DNA of 64,000 nucleotides, from positions 12,014,222 through 12,078,221 of the forward strand of contig CM055756.1 in NCBI GenBank assembly GCA_029465975.1, in the 5' to 3' direction. The notes under the pieces were generated by a model. The model did no database searches and was not told the DNA's origin. It saw only the letters and a program-made list of their open reading frames with translations. Positions 37,101-49,500 of this stretch are shown here, one piece after another. Both the position numbers and the translations under genes were made by a program. Every line of letters starts with the position of its first letter. Positions within the stretch are counted from its first letter, which is position 1. This DNA comes from Dallia pectoralis (taxonomy: Eukaryota > Chordata > Actinopteri > Esociformes > Umbridae).

Positions 37101-40100
37101 ACAATTGAATAATATCTTGTCTTACTGCAGTTGATAGTTACTAGTGCTGGATGGATCTCTTGTGTGCCTGACCTTCTTTATGAATGTGGTTCCAATGTGT
37201 GAACAAAAAATGTAAACACATTTCAGAAAACATTAGTAGTGTCATTAACAAGGCCTTAGTGAACTTAGTGTGTCTGAATCTCTATTCTCCTGTCAGCAAT
37301 GGGACGCTGTGTCTCTGTGGTAGCGGCCGGGACACGCACAGTTCCATCGCTACAGGAGACTGTTTTGGTGCAGCCATTGTCAGCCAGTGGAACAGTTCTC
37401 AACACTCCTCAGAGTATCCAACCGACGCTTTTGGGGAGGTGCATTTTACTGGAGCCAGCAGGAGACACTGCAATGTGGGTAACACACACCCGTACATATG
37501 AACACAAAATATTGCTCACATATCTTGTGTGGAGGTAACCTTTGACCTTTTTTCCACCTCTCCTATTGGTCAGTTTGTGCGTCTGTCGTGCGACACCCCG
37601 CCTTCTGTTGTGTACCAACTGATGACATCCCATTGGGGCGTGCGCTCCCCCAACCTAGTGGTTTCTGTGGTGGGGGGAGTGGGGAACGAGAAGGTCAAAC
37701 CCTGGGTCAGAGAGGTGCTGAGACAGGGGCTGGTCAGGGCAGCACAGAGCACAGGTGAGGCACTCTCACGTACGGCTGCAAAGAAAGAATGCATCTCTTC
37801 ATATAACTTGCATCATGCCTTCCCATGTCTCACCCAGGGGCGTGGATCCTGACGGGGGGCTGAGGGAGGGGATTGGTCGGTGTGTGGGTGAGGCTGTGAG
37901 GGATCATTCTGCAGCCGCCTCCTCCCTGTCCCAGAAGAAAGTCATAGCTGTTGGTGTGGCCCCCTGGGGTCTGGTGGCTGACAGACAGAAGCTGGTCAAC
38001 GAAAAGGTACATTCGGACCTGTCAGGGTCAGGCAGATTGTAAGCCAAAACTGTCAGGTATCATATGTGCCTCTGTGTGTGTGTGTGTGTGCACAGACAGA
38101 AGAGGACTGGCCACCCCTCAGAGCCTGGTTCCTATCTAGGTTTCTTCCTAAATTTGACCCATCGGGGAGTTTTTCCTAGCCGTGTGTATCAACTTGTAGA
38201 TGCATGCTCTGTCCGGTTTAGGCTGGGTGTTTGTAAAAAAGCACTTTGTGAAAAGGGCTTTATAAAATCAAATTGATTGAGTGATTTATTGATAAGCATA
38301 TCCATAAACACACTAACACGTACGTCATATCTTTACTATATGTAACAGAGTTAGGAATATATCGCAAGCTAATTCCACAGTTAGCATGAAATGTCTCAAA
38401 TAGGACTTTATAATTGGTACGTTTTCATGTATTTAAAACAGTTGGAAAATTGACAAAGAGTGAGGTGACAGTAGTTTCCAAGCAGAGGATGGCTGGTCGC
38501 TTACAATATAGTGTAAAGGAAGAAAGCTCAGATGTTAGCAGGAGCACTTTGGTAGTGACTTTACAAACACATGAACGCCACATCTAAAATGTCTCTCTAA
38601 CCTCTCCTCCTCTCTCAGGGTAGTTTCCCAGCACGTTATTATGTCCAGAACACATCATTGGACTCATGCAGTCTTGATATTAACTACCAAGCCTTCCTGC
38701 TGGTGGATGATGGGAGTGTTGGCCGACGTGGAGTGGAAACAGCCTTCAGGGCCAAGATGGAGGAATACATCTCCCACCAGCGGACGGGTCTCTGGGGTAA
38801 GGCCAGAACATTAAAAAGTAGCGTCAGAAAAAGGAAATCAATGTGGTTTATTCACCAATATAACTTTGCACGTTTCTGCAACACTTAATTCTCACATTGA
38901 AGGACAAATACTAACAATACGAACAATACGAGCAAGAGAGAGCATGCATATCTAGAATATGCAGTGTTTAAACATAATATGTAATATCTCTATGCAATTG
39001 TGCAAATGTCTGGTTAGATTTCAGACAACCTTTAGAGATGTCCTTTTGGAGATTGAAAAATCAGTGTTCTCATTGAGAATTGTAGCAGAACGCAGATTTT
39101 ACACACATGAACACACACCAGGATCGAGGCTGACATCCACAGTGCCGTCTGGCACGATAAAACAGTTACATACAGCTAGTAAATCAAACATTCAGTATTG
39201 ATATTCCTGTATTGTGTATGCTCATCCAGGTAGTGGCAGTATTGATATTCCTGTATTGTGTATGCTCATCCAGGTAGTGGCAGTATTGATATTCCTGTAT
39301 TGTGTATTCTCATCCAGGTAGTGGCAGTATTGATATTCCTGTATTGTGTATTCTCATTCAGGTAGTGGCAGTATTGATATTCCTGTATTGTGTATTCTCA
39401 TCCAGGTAGTGGCAGTATTGATATTCCTGTATTGTGTATTCTCATCCAGGTAGTGGCAGTATTGATATTCCTGTATTGTGTATTCTCATCCAGGTAGTGG
39501 CAGTATTGATATTCCTGTATTGTGTATTCTCATCCAGGTAGTGGCAGTATTGATATTCCTGTATTGTGTATGCTCATCCAGGTAGTGGCAGTATTGATAT
39601 TCCTGTATTGTGTATGCTCATCCAGGTAGTGGCAGTATTGATATTCCTGTATTGTGTACTCTCATCCAGGTAGTGGCAGTATTGATATTCCTGTATTGTG
39701 TATGCTCATCCAGGTAGTGGCAGTATTGATATTCCTGTATTGTGTATTCTCATCCAGGTAGTGGCAGTATTGATATTCCGTGTATTGTGTATTCTCATCC
39801 AGGTAGTGGCAGTATTGATATTCCGGTATTGTGTATTCTCATCCAGGTAGTGGCAGTATTGATATTCCTGTATTGTGTTTGCTCATCGCTGGGGAAGCTA
39901 ACATGCTGGAGGTAAGCTGTTTCAAAATGCCAATTTTGATCGTTCATTTAAAATGAACTTGAATGTTTATGATCCTTTGATGAAGTGTGATCACATTAAT
40001 ACAGGAAGTTGGCGCCTCTAGAGCGTCTCATGGGTCATTTATAAGTTTACACAAGAACTTAATGTGGATTGAAATAACATTTTAATTGAGAGAGCATGAA

Positions 40101-43100
40101 AGCCTTTGATTAGATAACCATAATTAAAAATAGTTTACTGCTGCCTATTCTGCTAATGTTCCTCCCTTGCTTTTTTTTCCTGTTATTACTTTATTAATTA
40201 TGACTTATTTGCATTTACTTTTTCTTTTGAATGATCGTTTTCCATTGCTATATTATTAATGAGCCCATAAGTTCGGTAAGCATTTGACCTCAAGCCGTTG
40301 CCAGTTGTTGCTTAGCGCTTGAAATATTTCTATCTAGTTATCACCCTTATTTTACCAGAGATGTTGACTGAGTGCATTTACTGTAAAAATGTCAATTATC
40401 TTGGTCGGGGACTTGACAACATATCTATCATCTTGCAAATGTAAAATTTTAGTAGACCGCTAACTGCTACAATTCTACATTTGCAAGATAAAAGATCTGT
40501 TGACCAAGGAGTCCTGACAGGATTTGGAGGTGTGGCTTTCCAACACTTTCTGTTAACTTAAATATTTCTTTAATGTACATGCCACTGTAGGCGGTTAATC
40601 ATACGTAATTACATGTTCTACATTGTCTCTGTGTGGAAGATTGACTAGATGCATATATTTCTATTGTTAGACAACAGTACACTGAACTATGCAAATAACG
40701 GTGTTCATTTTTAGTGGCTGGGAAGGTTACACACTTGGCTATTAGCTAATATTTAGCTATAGTGGAACAGAGAAGTTTTGTTTCAACTCTGTTTGGCAAA
40801 TTCATGAGGGGAGTTTGCATGTAGCCATCAATGAAATGTATGGAGCATGTGAATATACGAGCATGTGAATATACGAGCACGTGAATATACGAGCACGTGA
40901 ATATACGAGCACGTGAATATACGAGCACGTGAATATACGAGCACGTGAAGATACGAGCACGTGAAGATACGAGTTGCTACTCACTTTCTCTGCTATATTA
41001 TCTCTCTCTCTCTACTAGAGGATGGATCTCTCTCTGAGTAAGAATATTCCCTGGCTGGTTCTGAATGGTTCCGGACGAGCAGCAGATTTCATCTGTGAAC
41101 TGCTGGATGCTCTGTCATCTGTGCCCCTGAGTGCCCCCTTACCCTCACCGGAGGGTGAGGGCAGTCAGAGCCTCAGCACAGAGCTGCGTAATAGGGTCCG
41201 TGAGAGAGTCAAGAAGTATTTCACTGCCAAATCAGAACTGGAAAAGCTTGTGGACCGGGTGAGTTTTTACAGATTAGGGCGTGTGTCTGTGTAACGTTGT
41301 ATTTGTCACATACAGTTTAAGACAAGTATAAAAATGAAAAGTGACAATCAGGTGGGCTGTGGACAGTGGCTACAGGAGTTATCAGGTCCCCATCCAGGAG
41401 GACTACCGACTGGGGCAGCTCTGAGTCAATGTGGCCTGGTAGTCCTTGAGCATGGTAGTCCTGGTTGGTGGTCCAAGATCTCATGTCCTTCTAAAAACAA
41501 ATTGATTTTAATTATATGTACTTCATTAGTCACGCCAACTTAGAGGTCCCTGTTCTTCTGTTCTTTTGTCACGGCAGTGGGTCACATATTGAGCTGCTGT
41601 GATTGCACGTTGTTTTACTTTGCCTAACAAAGATGGAACTTGGTCGATGTTAGATTTCATTTGAAATTCTTTGTGTATGTTTGTGATCTCAGGGAAACAT
41701 GTTTGTGATCTCTGGGAAACATTTTGCTCTGTTGTGAATGTGGTTAGGAAGTGTGCACATAGTCTTGTCTTCTCTCAGGTGCCAGGTCTTTATCTCAAGA
41801 GCGAGGCCAAGCTCACTGGATTCTGTCTCTTTCTAAGGCTCTGAGTATCTATCAGAACAGAGATCTGATAACAGTGTTCAACTCGGAACAGGAGACTTCG
41901 GATGAATTTGACACAGTTCTACTGAAGACTCTGGTCAGAGGTAGGTGTATGTACTTGTGAGAACTATATCCCCAATGTAAACATTTTTGGGACAGTATGG
42001 AAAAAATAAAGTAATTTGAAAATTCAATTCACCCTGTACTTTATTCAAAAGAGATTATTAACACATTATTTGATGTTTTTATTTGTGAATTAAATATTTA
42101 TTTTTAAAACAGACCCTCATTTCAAATCTGATGACTGCAACACACCCCAAAGTCGGGGCAGTTGACACTGTAACATCACCTTTTCATTGAGTAACATTTA
42201 TTAAAGTGTTTGGGAACTGAAGACACAAGTTGGTAAAGTTTAGCAAGCAGAATGTTCCCCTTTCGTCCATTGAGCATTTCATCAGCTGCACAACCGGACG
42301 TTGGCTTCATAGCCTAATTTCCAGCTTCATATTGTGCCACACGTTCTCAGAGACATGACAGGACTGCGGACAGCTAGCACCCACGCAACCATGTGCTTGT
42401 ATTTTGGGCAGAATGTGGTTTGCCGTTAACCTGCATTTACATCCTTGCTCGAGAAGGACTAGGCCTATTTGAAGGGTCCTTATATACAATTACAACTCGA
42501 TTGCTTCATGTGTTTAAAATCATCTTCTTATTTCAACTTCACACATAGCTAGTAGTCCTAAATTGCTAAATTAAGAAATCTTCCACAACAAACATGTCAA
42601 GCATGATCTAATCTTAGTCAAACAATATTTGTTCTATGTATTTTCCCGTCAGCTAATAAACGAGTGTCTAGTGACTCCAGTGAGTATATAGAGGAGCTGA
42701 AGCTGGCCGTGGCCTGGAACAGGGTGGACATCGCTAAGAGTGAACTATTCAATGGAGACATTCAATGGAAGGTGAGATGTTTCTCTGTTCTGTCATTGTA
42801 GGAGTTGTTTTGGGGGAGCATTTAGGAAAAAAATGTGCAACTAAGTTGTGTAAATCAAAATGCAATATACACGTGTTTAGAACTCATAGAGCAGGTAGAA
42901 TGGCGCTTAATTTTCCCACTTTCTGTTCATATTATCAATGAGTTATCAGTTTTGTCAGGCCTAGAACGGACCACATGGTGATGGGTGCCACGGGTCATTA
43001 ATGCATCGGGGCTGGTACCGTGTGGTCCGATTCAACAGACAAACTACTGTAGCTCAGGTTAATGCTGTTCTGACACTTACTGACTATAATAAAAACAATA

Positions 43101-46100
43101 ATTATGTAAATAGATGTAAGGTTCTCCTGTCTGGTTTCATTGCCCGAATGGAGGCTACAAGATGTATGCAAATGTCTACTTTTCACCTTGAGTTTTCATG
43201 TTAAATGTATTGTTTCTCAACCTGTGCCCATGCCCCAGTACGAGGACCTGGAAGATTCCATGACAGACGCGCTGATAAATGACAAACCCCAGTTTGTACG
43301 TCTCTTCAATGAGAACGGCCTCAACATCCTGGACTACCTCACCTACCAGCGTTTGGAGGTTCTGTACCGCTCTCTGTCTGACAGCACTCTGGTCTACCAG
43401 CTGCTCCAACGACGCCTCTCAGAGAGACACGCCCTGGCAACACATCACAAAGATGCAGAGTCCATGACAACCGTCTCCTGTACTACGGACCAGGACACGC
43501 CCCTCAAAAGCCCCATGTCAGGACCGATCTCAGCCAAAAAGCTCAGCTTGTATGAGGTGAGATGGGGTTGCCAATTATTGAGCGTTACCTTGGCCGCAAA
43601 AGGTCTGTACAACCAATAATGTTGTCAATTATCTTCAGCTTAATAAAAACTAACTACTTATGTGACATAATTCTTGAATGAAATGCATTTCAAAGTGCTG
43701 AACAGGTGAAAAGGTTAATAGTCATCTCTGTTCTGTCAAATTCCTGACTCCAGGTGTTACCTGTTAATAGTCATCTCTGTTCTGTCACCTCTCTGACTCC
43801 AGGTGTTACCTGTTAATAGTCATCTCTGTTCTGTCACCTCTCTGACTCCAGGTGTTACCTGTTAATAGTCATCTCTGTTCTGTCACCTCTCTGACTCCAG
43901 GTGTTACCTGTTAATAGTCATCTCTGTTCTGTCACCTCTCTGACTCCAGGTGTTACCTGTTAATAGTCATCTCTGTTCTGTCACCTCTCTGACTCCAGGT
44001 GTTACCTGTTAATAGTCATCTCTGTTCTGTCACCTCTCTGACTCCAGGTGTTACCTGTTAATAGTCATCTCTGTTCTGTCACCTCTCTGACTCCAGGTGT
44101 TCCTGCTCATCGCCATGTTCAGGTACCTTTCTCCTGGGGTTAGATTTGAGCGGTGAGGGGGCCGTAGGTCTGGGGGCGTCACCCAAGTCAATGCAATGTC
44201 CTGTGAAGCAGAATCATTTGGAATAACACAGAGATGACCTTAATGACAGCTGAAATTACACCCAGGTGTTATCTGTTAATTAATAATGTTCATCACTGTT
44301 AAAAAATAGAAATGAGAAGTTTACTGACATCAGTAGCTAATTTATAATTAGAACAACATCATATGTGTCTTTTCTTCATCCACACTGTCTTTGTCTCTGT
44401 CTGTTCTGCTTGACATAGCACTGCTTTGCACTGCTTGACATTGCACGTTATTTTTCTTAACCAAATCAAATACACAATACAATCAAATGTGATCTATTTG
44501 TTTGCCTCTGTTTTCATGTATTGAGAAGCAATCATTATTGACCAAAACAAAATTGCAATAGTCATCTGTCCCGTAATATAATTTGGCTAATATATAATAT
44601 TTGGCTTTTATTTCTCTCTCGTCATGCAGTCACACCTTCTCCAAAGTGCAGGAAAACAGCGACACCTACTGGAAGTTCCAGCGCTACAACTTGATCTTGG
44701 AGTACCACTCTAGACCCTGTCTGGCCCCGCCCTTCATCATCCTGTCACACCTCCACCTCTTGTTTAAGAGACACATCCGCAAGATCCCCTCCACCAAGAT
44801 CAAACACTTTGGTAAGACAGGGAGAAGGAAGTATTCATGGATTGAAGAGAACGTGTTATTTTCAGATTTTAGGAAGTCAACTGATCAGACAGACATTTTT
44901 AGCATTTTTAGCAGAATTATTAAAGAAGCAAATGGGTCATACAGGATTAATATGAAGAAACATTGGCCCTTTCTTGAACTGCTGGGATAAAGCAAAGGGC
45001 TCAAAACCGAAGCAAGTAACATTAGTTGGCACAGATGTGGAGACCGTGTATTACTAGAACAAGCTTTAATACATCCGGGTCTCAGAAACAGGAAGAGTTA
45101 GAAAATCACTAAAGAGAAGCCGCCTGATTCCCTTGGGCTCTATGGTAACAGTCATGTGTAGATCTGTTATGACCACCAGGGGGTGCTAGCTCACTGGTCT
45201 GATCTGTGGTTCATTAAGCCAGATCGTCCGTAAGCCCATTAGACCTCTTTCTCATCATTTCTTCTTTCAGTCCTGGAGATCCATGGTAGAGAGGCCAGCA
45301 GATTAAACACGTGGGAGGCCATCCAGAAGGAGAATATAATGACGGCCCAGAACAAACGAGACAGAGAGAAGGATTCTGAGAGACTCAAACGCACCTCTGT
45401 CAAGTGAGGCTTCACTCAATCTCCATTTTATACCTCATTTAAAGTGGTTTACGTTTAAATTTCAGCATGTAATCTTTATACCCCAACACAGGTTTCACTC
45501 AGTCATCTGCTATCAGTTGCTATCACACGTTGTAGAAATCTGGGCACAGTTCAATACATTTTCAAATACTGTATTAAACTTGAATTCCCACCCTGAATTG
45601 ACTGCAGTGAAATGAGCCTAAACCCATGGTCCTTTTCCTGTTGTGTGTCATGTCTGAAGGGTGGACGCTGTCCTTAAGCAGATGGCAGAGATCCGGGCAT
45701 GGATGGCAGAGATCCGGGAACATGAACAAAAGGTCAAAACGGAGCGTGCGGAGGTCAGTGTTTGGTCAAGTTGTCGAGTATTAATTCAATGCTCAAACCA
45801 ACAGGAACATCTGCTATATGTTGTGAGCAGTTTCTCCAACTTACAGATTGGAGTACTGTACTAGCGCCCTCTCCTGGGTGGTACAGATGTTTATGTCATG
45901 GTTCCCCTGTTCTCTCTCATTACCAGTTGGAGTACTGTACTAGCGCCCTCTCCTGGGTGGTACAGATGTTTATGTCATGGTTCCACCACCCTGTTCTCTC
46001 TCATTACCAGTTGGAGTACTGTACTAGCGCCCTCTCCTGGGTGGTACAGATGTTTATGTCATGGTTCCACCACCCTGTTCTCTCTCATTACCAGTTGGAG

Positions 46101-47013
46101 TACTGTACTAGCGCCCTCTCCTGGGTGGTACAGATGTTTATGTCATGGTTCCACCACCCTGTTCTCTCTCATTACCAGTTGGAGTACTGTACTAGTGCCC
46201 TCTCCTGGGTGGTACAGATGTTTGTCATGGTTCCACCACCCTGTTCTCTCTCATTACCAGTTGGAGTACTGTACTAGCGCCCTCTCCTGGGTGGTACAGA
46301 TGTTTATGTCATGGTTCCACCACCCTGTTCTCTCTCATTACCAGTTGGAGTACTGTACTAGCGCCCTCTCCTGGGTGGTACAGATGTTTGTCATGGTTCC
46401 ACCACCCTGTTCTCTCTCATTACCAGTTGGAGTACTGTACTAGCGCCCTCTCCTGGGTGGTGGAGAATCTCTCTCAGAGTAACTTGATAAAGCCCACACG
46501 TCCTCCACCCACTCAGAGGTAAGGTGGCAAACAGCTCTACTGTATGTAACAAATACACACATTGAACATGTGTGTAATGAGAGTGGAATATTCACTTGAA
46601 TAACTTATTACATATGTTATAAATGATTACACATAGTAGACCTGTTTTGCAACACACTGTTCAAGCTCTCTACATTTTCTTGAGAATTATTGAATCTATC
46701 TGGCCTGGCGAGGATTGAGACGCAACGCAGCCTCGACATATTCCAGGTCCCTGACATATTCCTGGTCCCTGACATATTCCAGGTCCCTGACATATTCCAG
46801 GTTCCCACATATTCCATTACATTACTATAATTTCCATCTCTCTCAGCAGACATTGATGGTGAGATTGAATTGGCGAGTCACATGGGTACCCATCCAGAAT
46901 CTGATTGGCCATCCAGGACCTCAGCCAGCGCAACATGAGGCCGAGAGCCGATTTATTTAATTTGTTACTGTTGTGTTTTCTTTTTCAGAACAGACTTCTC
47001 TGTTTCCAACTAA
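34106..47013 (+). CDS. trpm4: TRPM4-like copy A: channel region missing, one frameshift
   Basis: TRPM4 is a calcium-activated monovalent cation channel of the plasma membrane. Seventeen exons: 34106-34159, 36680-36741, 37297-37474, 37574-37754, 37838-38006, 38619-38796, 39847-39911, 41019-41258, 41838-41940, 42653-42771, 43239-43556, 44097-44122, 44630-44811, 45271-45403, 45660-45753, 46427-46518, 46989-47013. The N-terminal homology region is clear: PNLVVSVVGG, QSTGAWILTGG, KGSFPARYY, AFLLVDDG, NGSGRAADF and LAVAWNRVDIA. After KKLSLYE at 43556 the next exon is only VFLLIAMF, the end of S6, then SHTFSKVQENSDTYWKFQRY (TRP helix) and a C-terminal coiled-coil (MAEIREHEQKVK, LEYCTSALSWVV). S1-S5, the pore and the pre-S1 helices, roughly 450-500 residues, are absent. 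Exon 5 lacks one G at about 37852-37857, causing TGA. With that base the exons would sum to 739 codons. It may be a pseudogene, a soluble paralogue or an assembly fault. Confidence 0.85.
34597..34812 (+). repeat. Dispersed teleost repeat, copy 1
   Basis: CCAGAAGAGGACTGGTGATC, then CTCTAGGTTTCTTCCTAAA, GGGAGTTTTTCCTAGCC and a tail GGGCTTTATAAATAAATTTG. A second copy lies at 38093-38281 in another trpm4 A intron. I know this sequence as a widespread fish repeat, probably a LINE or SINE 3' end. Confidence 0.7.
38093..38281 (+). repeat. Dispersed teleost repeat, copy 2
   Basis: The same order of words as at 34597-34812 (CAGAAGAGGACTGGCCACCC, GGTTTCTTCCTAAATTTGAC, GGGAGTTTTTCCTAGCCG, GGGCTTTATAAAATCAAATT). 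It lies between exons 5 and 6 of trpm4 A. The two copies differ by several substitutions, so they are separate insertions. Confidence 0.7.
39192..39890. repeat. 44-bp minisatellite copying the trpm4 A exon 7 acceptor
   Basis: About 16 copies of a 44-bp unit made of the acceptor CATCCAG plus the first 40 bases of exon 7 (GTAGTGGCAGTATTGATATT, CCTGTATTGTGTATGCTCAT). Only the last copy continues into the rest of the exon (GCTGGGGAAGC). As 44 is not a multiple of three, an upstream acceptor shifts the frame and soon reaches AGG TAG. The matching exon of copy B (63690) has no array. Confidence 0.95.
40842..40971. repeat. 16-bp minisatellite, eight copies
   Basis: Eight copies of GAGCACGTGAATATAC with small variants (CATG/CACG, AAT/AAG) about 50 bp before trpm4 A exon 8. 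Each unit holds a CACGTG E-box palindrome; it may be coincidental. Confidence 0.9.
43754..44096. repeat. 49-bp minisatellite copying an acceptor, at the trpm4 A deletion junction
   Basis: Seven 49-bp units run from 43754 to 44096, each ending CTCTCTGACTCCAG followed by GTGTTACCTG. The last acceptor leads into the 26-base exon GTGTTCCTGCTC... The unit start looks like a diverged copy of that exon start. The array fills the interval where the exons for the channel region should be. An upstream acceptor would read TGT TAA. Confidence 0.93.
45846..46460. repeat. 84-bp minisatellite copying the trpm4 A exon 16 acceptor
   Basis: Eight units, each with the acceptor ATTACCAG plus 35 bases of exon 16 (encoding LEYCTSALSWVV) and a following piece. 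Acceptor copies precede 45927, 46011, 46095, 46179, 46261, 46345 and 46427. Spacing is 84 except for two 82-bp steps (a two-base loss in TTTATGTC). The 84-bp units are open as 28 codons, but both 82-bp units break the frame, so every upstream acceptor ends in a stop (GTA CTG TAC TAG). Confidence 0.95.
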
Positions 47014-48220
47014 CTGGGGAATCTAGAAACAGACAGACTCACACACAACCGCTGTCACTCAGGAAATGTCGAGGCATCCCAAAGTCTCCATCCTCATCCA
47101 GATGTTTACATTCAATCGTTATTTCAACTTTTAACATTCAAATTGCAGTCAAATATCTTGTGCTGCATTCATGTATATGCTCTTCCTCCCTGAAGTACGG
47201 TATAAATCATGTGATTAATATGAGGAATTTCTGTTTAACATATTTTTTATGGTGGAACATAATGTGTCTGTTAAGAATTTGGTCAACACTGTGAATTGTC
47301 TGACTGTGCTTTAATCTTCTTTCTCAGGTGTACATGTACTGCTGTAGCATGGGTTTAAATCTGGACCACTGCTCTTTAAAAAATACTCTCTGAATACTCA
47401 TGATGTTGAGTTATGTGAGTGTTCTAATGTAAAGCAGTTTTTGTTTTATTGGACTTGTTATTCAGTAATCCAGTAACATCTCACCACCACATATCAGGGA
47501 CTCACTACATGAAGACTTTAGTGTGGAGAACACACTGAACTCTTTTCCAATCCGTTTTTTATCTGTCTACCATTTCAAACGACCAACCCCTAGAAATAAA
47601 ATATTGGCTAATTGTTCACATTTCCCAAAATGTGAATAAGAAGCTAGTTTGTGGTCACTTTGTGGTCACCGATGGTTATGATGGATCAAATGCAGCCGAT
47701 GATTTTGATGCTATGTTGAATTGTCTTGACTTCTGTATGGAAACATATCAGCACTGATCTCTTGTTTTTTTATTGTAAATTTCATATTTAAAAATGAAGA
47801 TTTTTCAGTTTGTGTAAAATGGTTCATTTTGTCATTGTTACATTTTTCATATGTTCACCAACCCAGAAACGAATTGTTGAAACGAATTCTGGTACAACGC
47901 ATCTTCTCAACTGTACTCAGCATATGTTTGATTTTAAACTGGAAATATGTGTAATAAAAGCTGAAATATTGAATACAAAATGAATACAAATCAGTAACAG
48001 ACGCCGTGACCACTGCTTGTATTCTGAGAAACACAAGATCTAGATGTCTAGATGTTTCTAGATGTTTATTGACTCAGGATAATTTATTCAGGTCATTTTC
48101 TTGTGTTCTATAGGCGATTGTTCCATGTTATTTTGGGATGCAAATGGTTTTGAATTTTTTAGCAGAAACAAACTATTATAAAATTGTGTTTGACAACAGA
48201 TTGTGTTGAAATAAAAGGAT
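47014..48220 (+). other. trpm4: trpm4 A 3' UTR
   Basis: Non-coding after TAA at 47011-47013. AATAAA signals occur at 47953-47958 and 48210-48215, so the transcript probably ends near 47.97 or 48.23 kb. Confidence 0.5.
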
Positions 48221-48439
48221 ACAGGCTTTCCTTATGTTTGAGCCCAAATTGGACATGTTTGTTTGGTTTATGTTCACTTTTGCTCAACTTTATGAAGGGT
48301 GCCTGAATACATATTTAGTAGACCTGATATTATTTGTGAATTACAATTGTTTTTTCAGGGGTGAGGGATTTCCTGGCTCCAATATTCAGTTTACTCATTT
48401 GCTGAGCCAGTGTCTTCCCGAACTGCCACCCCTTCTCCC

Positions 48440-48490
<51 letters not shown>
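48440..48490. repeat. (CA)n microsatellite
   Basis: About 25 CA repeats in the spacer between the trpm4 copies. Confidence 0.95.
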
Positions 48491-48493
<3 letters not shown>

Positions 48494-49045
48494 AAATGAA
48501 CGTACATATCATAGCAAACACAGAAACTCGAAAACACAAACATTACAACTAGTTCGTCCTTTGCTATCCATTTTGTAAGTTTTGCATTTTATTTTTGTTT
48601 CCGGGTTGCTTTTGTTTGGCAGCCCACATCACAGGATTTTTGGTTATTTAAAATTGCAACCAGACTCCTCCCAGAGCTAACTGTATGGCCACAATCCAAA
48701 TTAGGCCACGCCTCCATCCTGTTCATTACACAGAAGGTAAACATTCTATAGGAAGCACCAGTAAAATGCCATCCAATCAGGATCCATGCAACATGACTGG
48801 AAGGACAATGCGAACAGGGGAATGTTTTAGAGATAACAGAAAGTACTGTTGCTGTTACTTTGGGTCCTCTGCTAGCCAAATTGGTAGATGGTTGCATAGA
48901 TTTCCACAAACACCAGTATGAAAAACGCATGCAAACTGCACGTTCTGGAACAAGCCCTGGCAAACAGGGAAACCACATCTTCCCTCAATGTCAACAAAAC
49001 AAAGTAGGGACCAAAAGGCTTCTGAGTTCTGGTGATGCTGCCAGC

Positions 49046-49500
49046 CTAAACACCTTTTTTCTTTCCTGTGATGTTGTCATAGGACTGTTCTCTGCAGTCC
49101 TCAAAGGAGATGTTAAGCCCTTCCAGCCTTTCAAACGTTCCCCTTGTTGATTCCTCTGCCAAAAGAAAGCCCATTAAATGTTCTTGATTTTGTGGGATGT
49201 CTTCCAGTGTCACAACGCTGACAATGACAGAAAGCTGTTCTTTGAGTCTCAGATCAGGGGTACAATTTAAAATAATGGACACTTATCTACAGCTAAGGGC
49301 TGAATTACTGCCATAATTCTAGAAAGAACCTCACAGCACATGATCTTTCAGCCTTAGCTAGTGCCATCTCATGTTAATCTATTGTCAGCCCATTTGCACA
49401 ACGGACCTCTAATACTTTCCATGTGGCCCTGTGTGTATTGTGCTCCGGGCTTTCCTCGTGGGCCTTAAGTGTCTTGCATTTTTCCTGTTACTTCCTCTCT
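49046..49500 (-). pseudogene. Decayed hAT-type transposase-like fragment (DUF4371 region)
   Basis: On the minus strand the frame at 49046-49282 reads SIILNCTPDLRLKEQLSVIV, then HLMGFLLAEES, LEGLNISFEDCREQSYDN and ITGKKKGV. This matches the DUF4371 part of ZMYM1/hAT-like transposases as I remember it: the D in CTPD, EQLS, and CRGQSYDNG followed by G..KGV. Upstream to about 49500 come out-of-frame words such as KAHEESPEHN, fitting the preceding region. Stops and shifts on both sides make it non-functional. No terminal repeats were identified. Confidence 0.6.

Noticed and set aside
45762..46443. Open frames of 171-181 codons over the 84-bp array
   Set aside because: They are repeated exon 16 plus intron. 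Two 82-bp units break the frame, so they do not join the true C-terminus.
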